Shown here: one piece after another, positions 1 through 6,968 of the stretch
How positions within the stretch are numbered: position 1 is the first letter of the stretch
Layout: each line of letters begins with the position of its first letter
Source: Clostridia bacterium
Lineage (GTDB): Bacteria; Bacillota; Clostridia; Oscillospirales; Acutalibacteraceae
Length of the DNA: 34,658 nt
Assembly: GCA_017503785.1 (NCBI GenBank)
Contig: JAFVSK010000016.1
Location: forward strand, 1-34,658
Direction of reading: 5' to 3'
The notes under the pieces: generated by a model
Database searches by the model: none
What the model saw: the letters and a program-made list of their open reading frames with translations, nothing else
What the model was told of the DNA's origin: nothing
Translations under genes and position numbers: made by a program

Positions 1-11
1 GGCAACCCATA

Positions 12-136
12 GGCGCGGCTTTTCGTGCAGAAACGAAGTTGAGCCGCGCCGACATACGCGCGTATTTCAAGCGGCGAAACAAGCTTTATGCCGAAAAGCC
101 GCCCTATGGGCGGTTAGGAGTTCGACTCCCTTCGGC
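12..136. other. Structured, tRNA-like 3' flank of the phosphatase gene
   Basis: Two structures are visible. First, a hairpin of GGCGCGGCT (12-20) with AGCCGCGCC (42-50), with a smaller inner stem TTCGT/ACGAA. Second, a compact three-way junction: GCCGAA (90-95) pairs with TTCGGC (131-136) and encloses GCCGCCC-TAT-GGGCGGT (98-114) and GGAG-TTCGA-CTCC (117-129). The last arm resembles a tRNA T-arm, but there is no D-arm, no room for 73 nt and no CCA, so this is not a normal tRNA. On the minus strand the same region is the 3' flank of the phosphatase gene and could end its transcript. Its function is unknown. Confidence 0.35.
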
Positions 137-771
137 TATACTGTTTTGGGAAGCTCCGTCACCAGGTCACCCAAGTGAGTCACGATTCCGGGCTCCACCA
201 CACGAAACTCATCGTCCTCGAAATCCACCACGGTAACCGAGGCGTTCGGCGCCCACTCCATCGAGCGCATTGCCGCAACGCTGCCCGTTATCCACAGCGC
301 CAATAGCCCACGAATAATGCCGCCGTGAGTTGCCGCCACCAACGGCCCTTCCAGATGCTGTGCCGCCAAGCGGCGCAAGGTTGCATCGGCGCGCTTTGCA
401 GCCTCGGCTGTAGACTCTCCGCCCACAGGGCACGCATTGCCAATATCGTTTCGCCACACCTCAAACTCCGCAGGATACCGTTCCGGTAGCTCTTCAAACG
501 CGCAGCCTTCCCATTGCCCGGCATACAGCTCGCGCAGCCCCTTCTCGGGAACCAACGGCAACCCATGCTGCTCTGCCACACCGCGCACCGTATCCATCGC
601 GCGTGACAGATCGGACGAATACACCGCCTCAATGGATATATCTTTAAAAAACTCCGTAACGCACGCCGCCTGCCGGTGCCCCAGTTCTGTCAGCTCCACA
701 TCGGTCTGTCCTGCGAATACTCGTGTGTGGTTTGTGACGCTTTCACCATGGCGGACCAGATAAATACGCAT
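136..771 (-). CDS. Histidine phosphatase family protein (phosphoglycerate-mutase-like)
   Basis: A 211-residue member of the histidine phosphatase superfamily, which transfers phosphate through a histidine in an RHG motif. The motif is at the N-terminus (LVRHGES), and the second catalytic histidine lies in the ATHGG motif about 150 residues in. The SSDLSRAMDT segment is typical of cofactor-dependent phosphatases of the CobC/PhoE/GpmB type. The substrate cannot be deduced. An ATG nine bases upstream (780) is also in frame, but AAAGGA abuts it; the ATG at 771 has proper spacing and places the first strand directly before RHGE. The stop codon TAG (136-138) overlaps the structured 3' flank. The gene stands alone, divergent from tRNA-Lys. 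Confidence 0.88.
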   Translation of the reverse strand: MRIYLVRHGESVTNHTRVFAGQTDVELTELGHRQAACVTEFFKDISIEAVYSSDLSRAMDTVRGVAEQHGLPLVPEKGLRELYAGQWEGCAFEELPERYPAEFEVWRNDIGNACPVGGESTAEAAKRADATLRRLAAQHLEGPLVAATHGGIIRGLLALWITGSVAAMRSMEWAPNASVTVVDFEDDEFRVVEPGIVTHLGDLVTELPKTV

Positions 772-796
772 TTCTTTCATTCCTTTTAATTTTTTC

Positions 797-839
797 TTGA
801 CAATTGCTGCACAGTTGGCTATAATATCATAGCAACTGT
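797..839 (+). promoter_or_regulatory. tRNA-Lys promoter with overlapping inverted repeat
   Basis: TTGACA (797-802), a 17-bp spacer and TATAAT (820-825) form a full-consensus sigma-A promoter about 20 bp upstream of the tRNA. A near-perfect inverted repeat, ACAGTTGGCTAT (811-822) with ATAGCAACTGT (829-839), is centred on the -10 box and has one unpaired base. It may be a protein-binding site or chance symmetry. Confidence 0.8.
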
Positions 840-843
840 AAAT

Positions 844-919
844 GAACCATTAGCTCAGTTGGCAGAGCACCTGACTTTTAATCAGGGTGTCCGGGGTTCG
901 AATCCCCGATGGTTCACCA
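844..919 (+). tRNA. tRNA-Lys (anticodon UUU), CCA encoded
   Basis: The acceptor stem GAACCAT (844-850) pairs with ATGGTTC (909-915), followed by discriminator A and encoded CCA (917-919). The D-arm contains AGCTCAGTTGG. The anticodon arm is CCTGA-CTTTTAA-TCAGG, giving anticodon TTT and therefore lysine. The T-arm is CCGGG-GTTCGAATC-CCCG-like. All arms pair, so the gene appears functional. Confidence 0.97.
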
Positions 920-977
920 AAGAACGCTATTGCCCTTTAGGGCGGTGGCGTTCTTTTTTTATCGGGGATTCGAACCC
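902..977 (+). repeat. 76-bp direct repeat, copy 1 (tRNA-Lys 3' end, terminator, inverted T-arm)
   Basis: This copy starts inside the T-arm of the intact tRNA-Lys and runs through CCA, the terminator hairpin and a 17-bp inverted copy of the T-arm end (ATCGGGGATTCGAACCC, 961-977). It is identical base for base to 1097-1172, at an offset of exactly 195 bp. Confidence 0.95.
920..960 (+). terminator. Terminator of tRNA-Lys
   Basis: AAGAACGC (920-927) pairs with GCGTTCTT (948-955), with an inner GCCC/GGGC stem, and a run of T follows. It begins directly after the CCA end. Confidence 0.88.
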
Positions 978-1096
978 TGAGAGGGTGAGGAGCGCCCGAA
1001 AAACAGTTCGGGGAACTGTTTTTCAGCGACGAAGTGCGACGGCGGGCACCGTTCCCTCGGAACGGTCGCCGAGCACGAAAGACGCGAAGCGGCTTT
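978..1096. other. Hairpin-rich spacer between the 76-bp repeats
   Basis: The 119-bp spacer holds two perfect hairpins. AAAAACAGTTC (999-1009) pairs with GAACTGTTTTT (1013-1023) around GGG, which resembles a terminator. ACCGTTCC (1048-1055) pairs with GGAACGGT (1059-1066) around CTC. I see no credible coding sequence. Repeat unit plus spacer is 195 bp long, which suggests a short structured element or a recombination remnant. Confidence 0.6.
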
Positions 1097-1172
1097 ATCC
1101 CCGATGGTTCACCAAAGAACGCTATTGCCCTTTAGGGCGGTGGCGTTCTTTTTTTATCGGGGATTCGAACCC
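1097..1172 (+). repeat. 76-bp direct repeat, copy 2 (orphan tRNA-Lys 3' end and terminator)
   Basis: An exact second copy of 902-977, without the 5' two thirds of a tRNA. It contains the acceptor 3' strand with CCA, the terminator hairpin and the inverted T-arm. It cannot encode a functional tRNA by itself. Confidence 0.95.
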
Positions 1173-1396
1173 CTCACGCAAAAATTAGTCAACCGTAGTT
1201 ATTCGGTAACCGGTTTCTTTTTTTGCTCGCCTATTATACACCTTTTTATATGTGCGCGCAAGTCACTACTTTTCGAAAACAACGATTCTCATTGCCAAAA
1301 CAAAGAAAAACCACATATTTTAGCCCTGTTTTCCAATGTTGCTGTGGTATTTTGTAAATTTTTTCTGTGTTTTTGTTATTTTCTGCGTAAAAAGTG
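1173..1396. other. AT-rich intergenic region, no gene
   Basis: About 220 bp of AT-rich DNA between the repeat and the dehydratase promoter. A weak AACCG/CGGTT hairpin followed by a T-run lies near 1188-1228 and could be a terminator. Short reading frames here have no credible start signals. I see no riboswitch or clear operator. Confidence 0.5.
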
Positions 1397-1426
1397 TTGA
1401 CTTTTTCGTTTGTTATGGTGTATGAT
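1397..1426 (+). promoter_or_regulatory. Promoter of the dehydratase/microcompartment operon
   Basis: TTGACT (1397-1402), an 18-bp spacer and TATGAT (1421-1426) lie just upstream of the AGGAGG ribosome site (1441-1446) of the glycyl radical enzyme. No specific operator is evident, and no regulator gene is adjacent. Confidence 0.7.
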
Positions 1427-1454
1427 AGAGTCATCATAGCAGGAGGTTTAGAAA

Positions 1455-3983
1455 ATGAAAAACGTATACACTGCTGACATTGCTAAAACCGATCGCATTC
1501 AAAAGCTGATCGACGATTTGTATTCCGGCACACCCACCATTGAATCCACTCGTGCCGAGATCATTACGGAAAGCTTCAAGAGCACCGAGGAGCTGCCCAT
1601 CCACCTGCGGAAATCGCACGCATTCCGTGCGCTGGCAGAAAAACTGCCGGTCGTCATCCGCGACGATGAGCTGATCGTCGGCTGCAACTGTGTGGCACGC
1701 CGCGGCTGCCCCACCTTCCCCGAATTTTCCAACACATGGCTCGAGGAAGAGTTCACAACAATTGCCAACCGCAGCGCCGACCCCTTCTACATTTCGGAAG
1801 AAGCGGCCGCTAAGCTGACGGAGATCCACAAATATTGGAAGGGCCGCACCACCAGCGAGCTGGCCACCTCCTACATGGCGCCCGAAGCCAAAACCGCTAT
1901 TGAGCACAACATTTTCACCGTAGGTAACTACTACTACAACGGTGTCGGCCACGTAAGTGTCGACTACGGCAAGGTGCTGAAGATCGGCTTTAAGGGCATT
2001 TACGAATACGCCAAATCCGAGCGCGACAAGTGCCACGTGTACGACAGCGATTACGCTACGCGCTTCAACTTCCTCAGCGCCGTTATGGAAAGCTGTGAAG
2101 CCGCCATCATTTTCGCTAAGCGGTATGCTGCCGCTGCGCGTGAGATGGCTGCCTCCTGCAGCAATGCCAAACGCCGCGAGGAGCTGCTCACCATCGCCGC
2201 CAACTGCGACCGTGTTCCCGAAAACGGAGCGCAGAGCTTCCACGAAGCCTGCCAGGCGTTCTGGTTCGTGCAGCTGCTCATTCAAACCGAAGCCAGCGGT
2301 CACTCCATCTCCCCCGGCCGCTTCGACCAATATATGTATCCTTACTACATTAAGGATATCGAAAGCGGTAAGATCACCCGCGAGCAAGCACAAGAACTGA
2401 TCGACTGCGTCTGGGTCAAGCTGAACAGCTTGAATAAGGTTCGCGATGCCCTGTCGGCCGAAGGCTTTGCCGGCTACAGCATGTTCCAGAACCTCATCGT
2501 CGGCGGTCAGGACATCAACGGCATCGATGCCACCAACGACCTGTCGTTCATGTGCATCAGCGCCTCCATGCACGTCAATCTGCCGCAGCCTTCGCTGTCC
2601 ATGCGTGTCTGGAACGGCACGCCGCACGAGCTGCTGGTCAAGGCGGCCGAGCTCACCAAAACCGGTATCGGTCTGCCTGCGTATTATAACGATGAGATCA
2701 TCATTCCCGCACTGATCTCCCGCGGCTTAACGCTGCAGGATGCCCGTAACTATTGCATTATCGGCTGCGTGGAGCCCCAAACCCCGGGCAAGACCGACGG
2801 CTGGCACGATGCGGCGTTCTTCAACATGTGCCGTCCTCTGGAGCTCGTGTTCTCCAACGGCGTCGATAATGGCGTGCAGGTAGGCCTGCCCACCGGTCAG
2901 CTGGCCGAATTGGATACTTATGAAAAGTTCTTCGAGGCCTACAAGAAGCAGATGGACTACGCCATCAAATTGATGGTCAACGCCGATAACGCGGTGGATG
3001 CCGCTCACATGGAGCGTTGCCCGCTGCCGTTCGCCTCGTCCATGGTGGCCGACTGTATCGGCAAAGGCAAATCGGCCCAAGAAGGTGGCGCGGTATACAA
3101 CTTCACCGGCCCGCAGGGCTTCGGTATCGCCAATGTAGCCGATGCGCTGTACGCCATCAACGAGTTGGTTTACAAAACCAAAAAGGTTACACTGCAACAG
3201 TATGCCGATGCACTGAAGAATAACTTCGGTATGCCGTACAGCGAGGCCTATGCCAAAAATCTCACGGTGGAGGTCGTTAAGGCGATCGCTCTGCAGGGCC
3301 ACCAGTTAGACGGTGCGCAGATCTCCGAAATCTTCAATCAGATCAAGGAAAACAACGTGGGCGCCGCGAAAAAGCAGGAGTATCAGGCACTGCTTGAAAC
3401 CATTAAGGCACTGCCCAAGTTCGGCAACGACCTCGACGAGGTCGATCTGTTCGGCCGCGAAGCCGCCTACACCTACACCAAGCCGGTTGAAAAGTACCGC
3501 AACCCCCGCGGCGGCCAATATCATGCCGGTCTGTATCCGGTGTCGGCCAACGTTCCGCTGGGTCTGCAGACCGGTGCCACACCCGACGGCCGTCTGGCAG
3601 GCACCCCCATTGCCGACGGTGTGTCCCCTGCGGCCGGCTGCGACGTCAACGGTCCCACGGCAGCAGCCAACTCGGTTGCCAAGCTCGACCACGGCATTGC
3701 CTCCAACGGTACGCTGTTCAACATGAAATTCCATCCCTCTGCCCTCAAGGGCGCTTCGGGTATTGAAGGCTTCATCGCCCTGATCCGCGCCTTCTTCGAT
3801 CAGAAGGGCATGCACATGCAGTTTAACGTGGTCAGCCGCGAAACGCTGCGCGATGCACAGCTTCACCCCGAAAACTACAAAAACCTGGTGGTGCGCGTGG
3901 CCGGCTACAGTGCTCTGTTCACCACCCTGTCCCGCTCGCTGCAGGATGATATCATCAACCGTACCGAGCAAGGAGGGTTTTAA
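1455..3983 (+). CDS. Glycyl radical enzyme, B12-independent 1,2-propanediol/glycerol dehydratase type
   Basis: An 842-residue glycyl radical enzyme of the glycerol/propanediol dehydratase clade, which uses a thiyl radical to turn a vicinal diol into an aldehyde. The clade's active-site pattern is complete: H166 in GVGHVSVDYG, H283-S284 in GHSISPGRFDQY, C438-V-E440 in IIGCVEPQ, D452 in GWHDAAFFN, and the radical glycine G817 in RVAGYSA near the C-terminus. From memory, Clostridium butyricum glycerol dehydratase matches along the whole length but is about 55 residues shorter; most of the difference is a helical insertion around residues 590-650, and propanediol dehydratases have about this length. 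It lacks the long N-terminal extension of some choline lyases. It is first in the operon, and its 3' end carries the ribosome site of the activase. Glycerol versus 1,2-propanediol cannot be decided here; choline or isethionate is less likely. Confidence 0.87.
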   Translation: MKNVYTADIAKTDRIQKLIDDLYSGTPTIESTRAEIITESFKSTEELPIHLRKSHAFRALAEKLPVVIRDDELIVGCNCVARRGCPTFPEFSNTWLEEEFTTIANRSADPFYISEEAAAKLTEIHKYWKGRTTSELATSYMAPEAKTAIEHNIFTVGNYYYNGVGHVSVDYGKVLKIGFKGIYEYAKSERDKCHVYDSDYATRFNFLSAVMESCEAAIIFAKRYAAAAREMAASCSNAKRREELLTIAANCDRVPENGAQSFHEACQAFWFVQLLIQTEASGHSISPGRFDQYMYPYYIKDIESGKITREQAQELIDCVWVKLNSLNKVRDALSAEGFAGYSMFQNLIVGGQDINGIDATNDLSFMCISASMHVNLPQPSLSMRVWNGTPHELLVKAAELTKTGIGLPAYYNDEIIIPALISRGLTLQDARNYCIIGCVEPQTPGKTDGWHDAAFFNMCRPLELVFSNGVDNGVQVGLPTGQLAELDTYEKFFEAYKKQMDYAIKLMVNADNAVDAAHMERCPLPFASSMVADCIGKGKSAQEGGAVYNFTGPQGFGIANVADALYAINELVYKTKKVTLQQYADALKNNFGMPYSEAYAKNLTVEVVKAIALQGHQLDGAQISEIFNQIKENNVGAAKKQEYQALLETIKALPKFGNDLDEVDLFGREAAYTYTKPVEKYRNPRGGQYHAGLYPVSANVPLGLQTGATPDGRLAGTPIADGVSPAAGCDVNGPTAAANSVAKLDHGIASNGTLFNMKFHPSALKGASGIEGFIALIRAFFDQKGMHMQFNVVSRETLRDAQLHPENYKNLVVRVAGYSALFTTLSRSLQDDIINRTEQGGF

Positions 3984-3989
3984 GAGAAT

Positions 3990-4778
3990 ATGTCGGACTA
4001 TTTAAACGTATCCGGCAGAATTTTCGACATTCAGAAGTTCTCTGTGCACGACGGCCCCGGCGTTCGCACCATTGTGTTTTTCAAGGGCTGTGCCCTGCGG
4101 TGCAAGTGGTGCTGTAATCCGGAATCGCAAAAGCACGAGATCCAGACGATGCTGCAAAACGGCAAAGAAAAAACCATCGGCCGCGACGTTACGGTAGCCG
4201 AGGTGCTGGAGATCGTGCGGCAGGATATGCCGTACTATCGGCGTTCGGGCGGCGGACTCACGCTGTCGGGCGGCGAAATGCTGTGCCAAAGTGATTTTGC
4301 CTACGCGCTCCTGCGCAGTGCCAAGGAAGCAGCGATCAACACGGCAGTGGAAACTACCGGCTTTGCTTCGTATGAGGTGATTGAAAAGCTGCTGCCGCAT
4401 ATCGACACCGTGCTGATGGATATTAAACACACCAACAGCCAAAAGCACAAGGCCTTCACCACACAGCCGAACGAACTGATACTTGAAAATGCTGTTAAGA
4501 TCGCCAAAAACGCCAAAAAACTCATCATCCGCGTACCGGTGATCCCCACGTTTAACGACACTCCCGAAGAAATCGGCGATATTGCCAAGTTCGCCGCTTC
4601 GCTGGAGGGCGTTACCGAGATCAACCTTCTGCCGTACCATCGGTTCGGCAAGGATAAGTACGACGGTTTGAACCGCGAATATTTGATGGGCGATCTCCCC
4701 TCGCCCACCGACGAGCAAATGCAACAGCTCAAATCCGTTGCCGAACGCTACGGATTAACCTGCAAGATAGGAGGATAA
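3990..4778 (+). CDS. Glycyl radical enzyme activase (radical SAM), without ferredoxin domain
   Basis: A 262-residue radical SAM enzyme expected to place the glycyl radical on the preceding dehydratase. The [4Fe-4S] motif CALRCKWC (C34, C38, C41) follows the family signature FSVHDGPGVRT, and the SAM-binding SGGE motif is near residue 92. Activases of glycerol dehydratase-type enzymes usually carry an inserted two-cluster ferredoxin domain soon after the CxxxCxxC loop. Here the sequence runs from CNPESQ to the GRDVTVAEVL helix within about 25 residues and has no extra cysteine cluster, so it resembles pyruvate formate-lyase activase in architecture. The start lies 7 bp after the dehydratase stop. 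The pairing with the dehydratase is inferred from the operon. Confidence 0.88.
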   Translation: MSDYLNVSGRIFDIQKFSVHDGPGVRTIVFFKGCALRCKWCCNPESQKHEIQTMLQNGKEKTIGRDVTVAEVLEIVRQDMPYYRRSGGGLTLSGGEMLCQSDFAYALLRSAKEAAINTAVETTGFASYEVIEKLLPHIDTVLMDIKHTNSQKHKAFTTQPNELILENAVKIAKNAKKLIIRVPVIPTFNDTPEEIGDIAKFAASLEGVTEINLLPYHRFGKDKYDGLNREYLMGDLPSPTDEQMQQLKSVAERYGLTCKIGG

Positions 4779-4782
4779 CACG

Positions 4783-5157
4783 ATGGATCTGCACGAACTG
4801 ACTATGCAGGATAAAATGCGCATAGTACAGGAACTGGTTCCCGGCAAACAGATCACCATTGCCCATATCATCGCCAACCCCGATGATATTCTGTACAGAA
4901 AATTGGGCCTGGATCCCGCTGTGGACTACTCCAAAACCGCCATCGGCATCGTCACGATGTCCCCTGCCGAAACGGCAATTATCGCGGGTGATATCGCCAT
5001 TAAATCCTCTGGTGTGGAGCTGGGCTTTGTTGACCGCTTCAGCGGCACGCTCATCGTCACCGGCCGCGTTTCCGACGTGGAATCCTCGTTGAACGCCTTG
5101 GTGGACTACTGCCGTGATACGCTGGGCTTTACCGTGTGCCCCATCACCAAAACATAA
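4783..5157 (+). CDS. Microcompartment shell protein, EutS/PduU family
   Basis: A 124-residue protein with the circularly permuted BMC fold of EutS and PduU. The family order is visible: an N-terminal segment with IVQELVPGKQITIAHIIANP, then AIGIVTMSPAETAIIAGDIA, then a C-terminal LGFTVCPIT strand. These proteins form hexameric tiles of the bacterial microcompartment shell. The ribosome site AGGAGG overlaps the activase stop region, and the TAA stop overlaps the ATG of the next gene by one base, so this gene and the GTPase gene are probably translationally coupled. It is the first of only two shell proteins in the window. Confidence 0.88.
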   Translation: MDLHELTMQDKMRIVQELVPGKQITIAHIIANPDDILYRKLGLDPAVDYSKTAIGIVTMSPAETAIIAGDIAIKSSGVELGFVDRFSGTLIVTGRVSDVESSLNALVDYCRDTLGFTVCPITKT

Positions 5158-5582
5158 TGAAAAATTTAATTCTGATGGGCCGCAGCGAAAGCGGTAAAAC
5201 CACACTCACGCAGGTGTTGCGCGGCGAAAAAATCGCCTACGATAAAACGCAATACATCAAGTTTGAAAACAACTTGATCGACACGCCCGGCGAATACGCA
5301 CAAACCCAACACTTGGGGCGCGCTTTGGCACTGTACTCGTATGAGGCCGATATCGTCGGCCTGCTCATCAGCGCCACCGAACCGTATTCGCTGTTCCCTC
5401 CGTGTGTGACCTGTATGGTCAACCGTGAGGTCATCGGTATCGTTACCAAATCCGAACAGGAAGGCGCCAATCCCGACCGAGCGGAAAACTGGCTGCGCCT
5501 CAGCGGCTGCAAGCAGGTGTTCCGCGTTGATTCGGTTACCGGATACGGCATAAACGACCTGATTCGGTATTTAAATCAGTAA
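5157..5582 (+). CDS. EutP/PduV family GTPase-like protein
   Basis: A 141-residue P-loop protein of the EutP/PduV family, small Ras-like proteins linked to microcompartment operons. The Walker A motif is GRSESGKTT near the N-terminus, DTPGEY is the switch region, and a TKSE sequence stands where the guanine-specificity TKxD motif is expected. The ATG at 5157 is chosen because it begins the GRSESGKTT strand and overlaps the upstream TAA by one base; an in-frame ATG 21 bases upstream would lie inside the shell gene. There is no independent ribosome site, in keeping with coupled translation. In other systems the family has been linked to acetate/propionate kinase activity or shell placement, and the role here is not known. 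Confidence 0.85.
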   Translation: MKNLILMGRSESGKTTLTQVLRGEKIAYDKTQYIKFENNLIDTPGEYAQTQHLGRALALYSYEADIVGLLISATEPYSLFPPCVTCMVNREVIGIVTKSEQEGANPDRAENWLRLSGCKQVFRVDSVTGYGINDLIRYLNQ

Positions 5583-5613
5583 CCAATTAAATTATTTTTA
5601 GGAGGAAAACACT

Positions 5614-5892
5614 ATGTCACAGGAAGCCTTAGGTATGATCGAAACAAGAGGTCTGGTAGCTGCTATCGAAGCTGCCGACGCTATGGTTAAAGCTGCCAAT
5701 GTTCAGCTCATCGGCACCGAAAAGATCGGTTCCGGTTTGGTGAGCGTGATGGTGCGCGGCGATGTCGGTGCCGTAAAATCTGCCGTTGAAGCCGGCGGCG
5801 CTGCTGCCACCAAGCTGGGCGAGATCGTTGCTACGCACGTGATTCCGCGCCCGCACAGCGATGTGGAGAAGATTCTGCCCACGCTGAAGTAA
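5614..5892 (+). CDS. Hexameric BMC shell protein, PduA/EutM-like
   Basis: A 92-residue single-domain BMC protein. The [20 protein letters not shown] start and the pore-loop motif KIGSGL are those of PduA/EutM, and [19 protein letters not shown] is the classic second half. Such hexamers form the main facets of microcompartments, with a small polar pore that passes diols and aldehydes selectively. The AGGAGG ribosome site is well placed. With the EutS-like protein it gives facet tiles, but no pentameric vertex protein (EutN/CcmL type) is in the window, so a closed shell would need a protein encoded elsewhere. Confidence 0.95.
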   Translation: MSQEALGMIETRGLVAAIEAADAMVKAANVQLIGTEKIGSGLVSVMVRGDVGAVKSAVEAGGAAATKLGEIVATHVIPRPHSDVEKILPTLK

Positions 5893-5918
5893 GTTTCACC
5901 GCCTAGGAGGAATACACT

Positions 5919-6857
5919 ATGTTAGTGAATATGAACGAAGTCCTGCGGCCGGCAAAAGCCAACAAATACGCCGTCGGTCTGTTCAATGCCGTGAATCTGG
6001 AGTTGGCGCGCGGTATCATCAACGCTGCCGAAAGCACTCGCTCTCCCGTAATTATGGGTACCGCCGAGGTGCTGCTGCCCTACGGTCCGCTGGAAGAGGT
6101 TTCCTACTACCTGCTGCCCATGGCGAAGAAAGCCTCGGTACCGGTGGTTGTGCACCTCGACCACGGCCTGTCGTACGACACCTGCATTAAAGCGCTGGAG
6201 TTGGGCTTCAGCTCCATCATGTACGACTGCTCCACCGATTCCTATGAGGAAAACGTGCGCAAAGTTAAGGAGATGGCCGATATCGCCCACTCCTACGGTG
6301 CCACCATCGAAGGTGAGCTCGGTCACGTTGGTGATAACGAGGGTTCGGCAGAGGGCAGCTCGCACTTGGCCGACCCGTCCAAATTCTTCACCGATCCCAA
6401 ACTGGCTAAGGATTTCGTCGACAAGACCGGCGTCGATGCGCTGGCTATCGCAGTGGGTAACGCCCACGGTGCCTATAAACTGCCCCCGAAGCTGGATTTC
6501 GAGCGCATCCGTACCATCGCCAAAACGGTTGACGTTCCGCTGGTGCTGCACGGTGGCTCGGGTCTCACGGATAACGACTTCAAAAAGGCCATCCAAGAAG
6601 GCATCAGCAAGGTGAACATCTTCACCGATATCAACGTTGCCGCCGTGGAAGCCGAGTTCAAGAAGTTCTCCAGCATGGATAAGGGCCTCATCGACCTGAT
6701 CCCTGCCGCTGTGGAAGCTGTAAAACAGGAAAGCATGAAAAAAATGGAACTGTTCAGCAGCACCGGCAAGGCCGATTCCCGCATTAACACGGAAACGGAT
6801 ATGGAATACCTCACCCGTCTGGTTGCGGCCGAGGTTGCGAAATATCTCAATAAGTAA
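5919..6857 (+). CDS. Class II aldolase, fructose-bisphosphate/tagatose-bisphosphate (GatY/KbaY) type
   Basis: A 312-residue zinc-dependent class II aldolase, the group that reversibly splits ketose phosphates into dihydroxyacetone phosphate and an aldehyde. Family motifs are in order: YAVGLFNAVN near the N-terminus, zinc-binding HLDHG, GELGHVGDNEG, VGNAHGAYK and phosphate-binding LHGGSGL. A ribosome site and a 26-bp gap link it to the shell protein gene, and the terminator at 6860-6890 follows it. In some microcompartment loci a fuculose/rhamnulose-type aldolase supplies lactaldehyde; an FBA-type enzyme in this place is less usual. N- and C-termini look normal, with no evident encapsulation peptide. 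The substrate is unknown; ordinary fructose bisphosphate is possible. Confidence 0.88.
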   Translation: MLVNMNEVLRPAKANKYAVGLFNAVNLELARGIINAAESTRSPVIMGTAEVLLPYGPLEEVSYYLLPMAKKASVPVVVHLDHGLSYDTCIKALELGFSSIMYDCSTDSYEENVRKVKEMADIAHSYGATIEGELGHVGDNEGSAEGSSHLADPSKFFTDPKLAKDFVDKTGVDALAIAVGNAHGAYKLPPKLDFERIRTIAKTVDVPLVLHGGSGLTDNDFKKAIQEGISKVNIFTDINVAAVEAEFKKFSSMDKGLIDLIPAAVEAVKQESMKKMELFSSTGKADSRINTETDMEYLTRLVAAEVAKYLNK

Positions 6858-6859
6858 AC

Positions 6860-6890
6860 AAAAAAGGCTGAAAATACTTCAGCCTTTTTT
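6860..6890 (+). terminator. Terminator of the dehydratase/shell operon
   Basis: AAAAAAGGCTGAA (6860-6872) pairs with TTCAGCCTTTTTT (6878-6890) around a 5-nt loop. Confidence 0.92.
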
Positions 6891-6910
6891 ATTTTGTCGC
6901 TCTTGGGATA

Positions 6911-6939
6911 TTGACATTTATTTGCAAAAAGTTTACAAT
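6911..6939 (+). promoter_or_regulatory. Promoter of the xpt-nup purine salvage operon
   Basis: TTGACA (6911-6916), a 17-bp spacer and TACAAT (6934-6939). The leader before the GTG start is only about 25 nt, too short for the purine riboswitch that often precedes xpt in Firmicutes. Any control must act at the DNA level or elsewhere. Confidence 0.75.
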
Positions 6940-6968
6940 TATACTATTAATAGACAGGGGGCCTCATC

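Noticed and set aside
39-236. Open frame on the plus strand at the left edge
   Set aside because: It overlaps structured DNA and the antisense of the phosphatase gene, has no ribosome site and shows no recognisable protein pattern.
859-1188. Plus-strand open frames across the tRNA-Lys repeats
   Set aside because: They arise from the tRNA and its duplicated 3' end and do not look like protein.
1455-3983. Pyruvate formate-lyase or choline TMA-lyase assignment of the glycyl radical enzyme
   Set aside because: Pyruvate formate-lyase has two adjacent active-site cysteines, which are absent. The HxS, CVE and HD pattern and the near end-to-end likeness to glycerol dehydratase favour a diol dehydratase.
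6891-6968. Purine riboswitch before xpt
   Set aside because: The promoter lies too close to the start codon, and the conserved core is missing.
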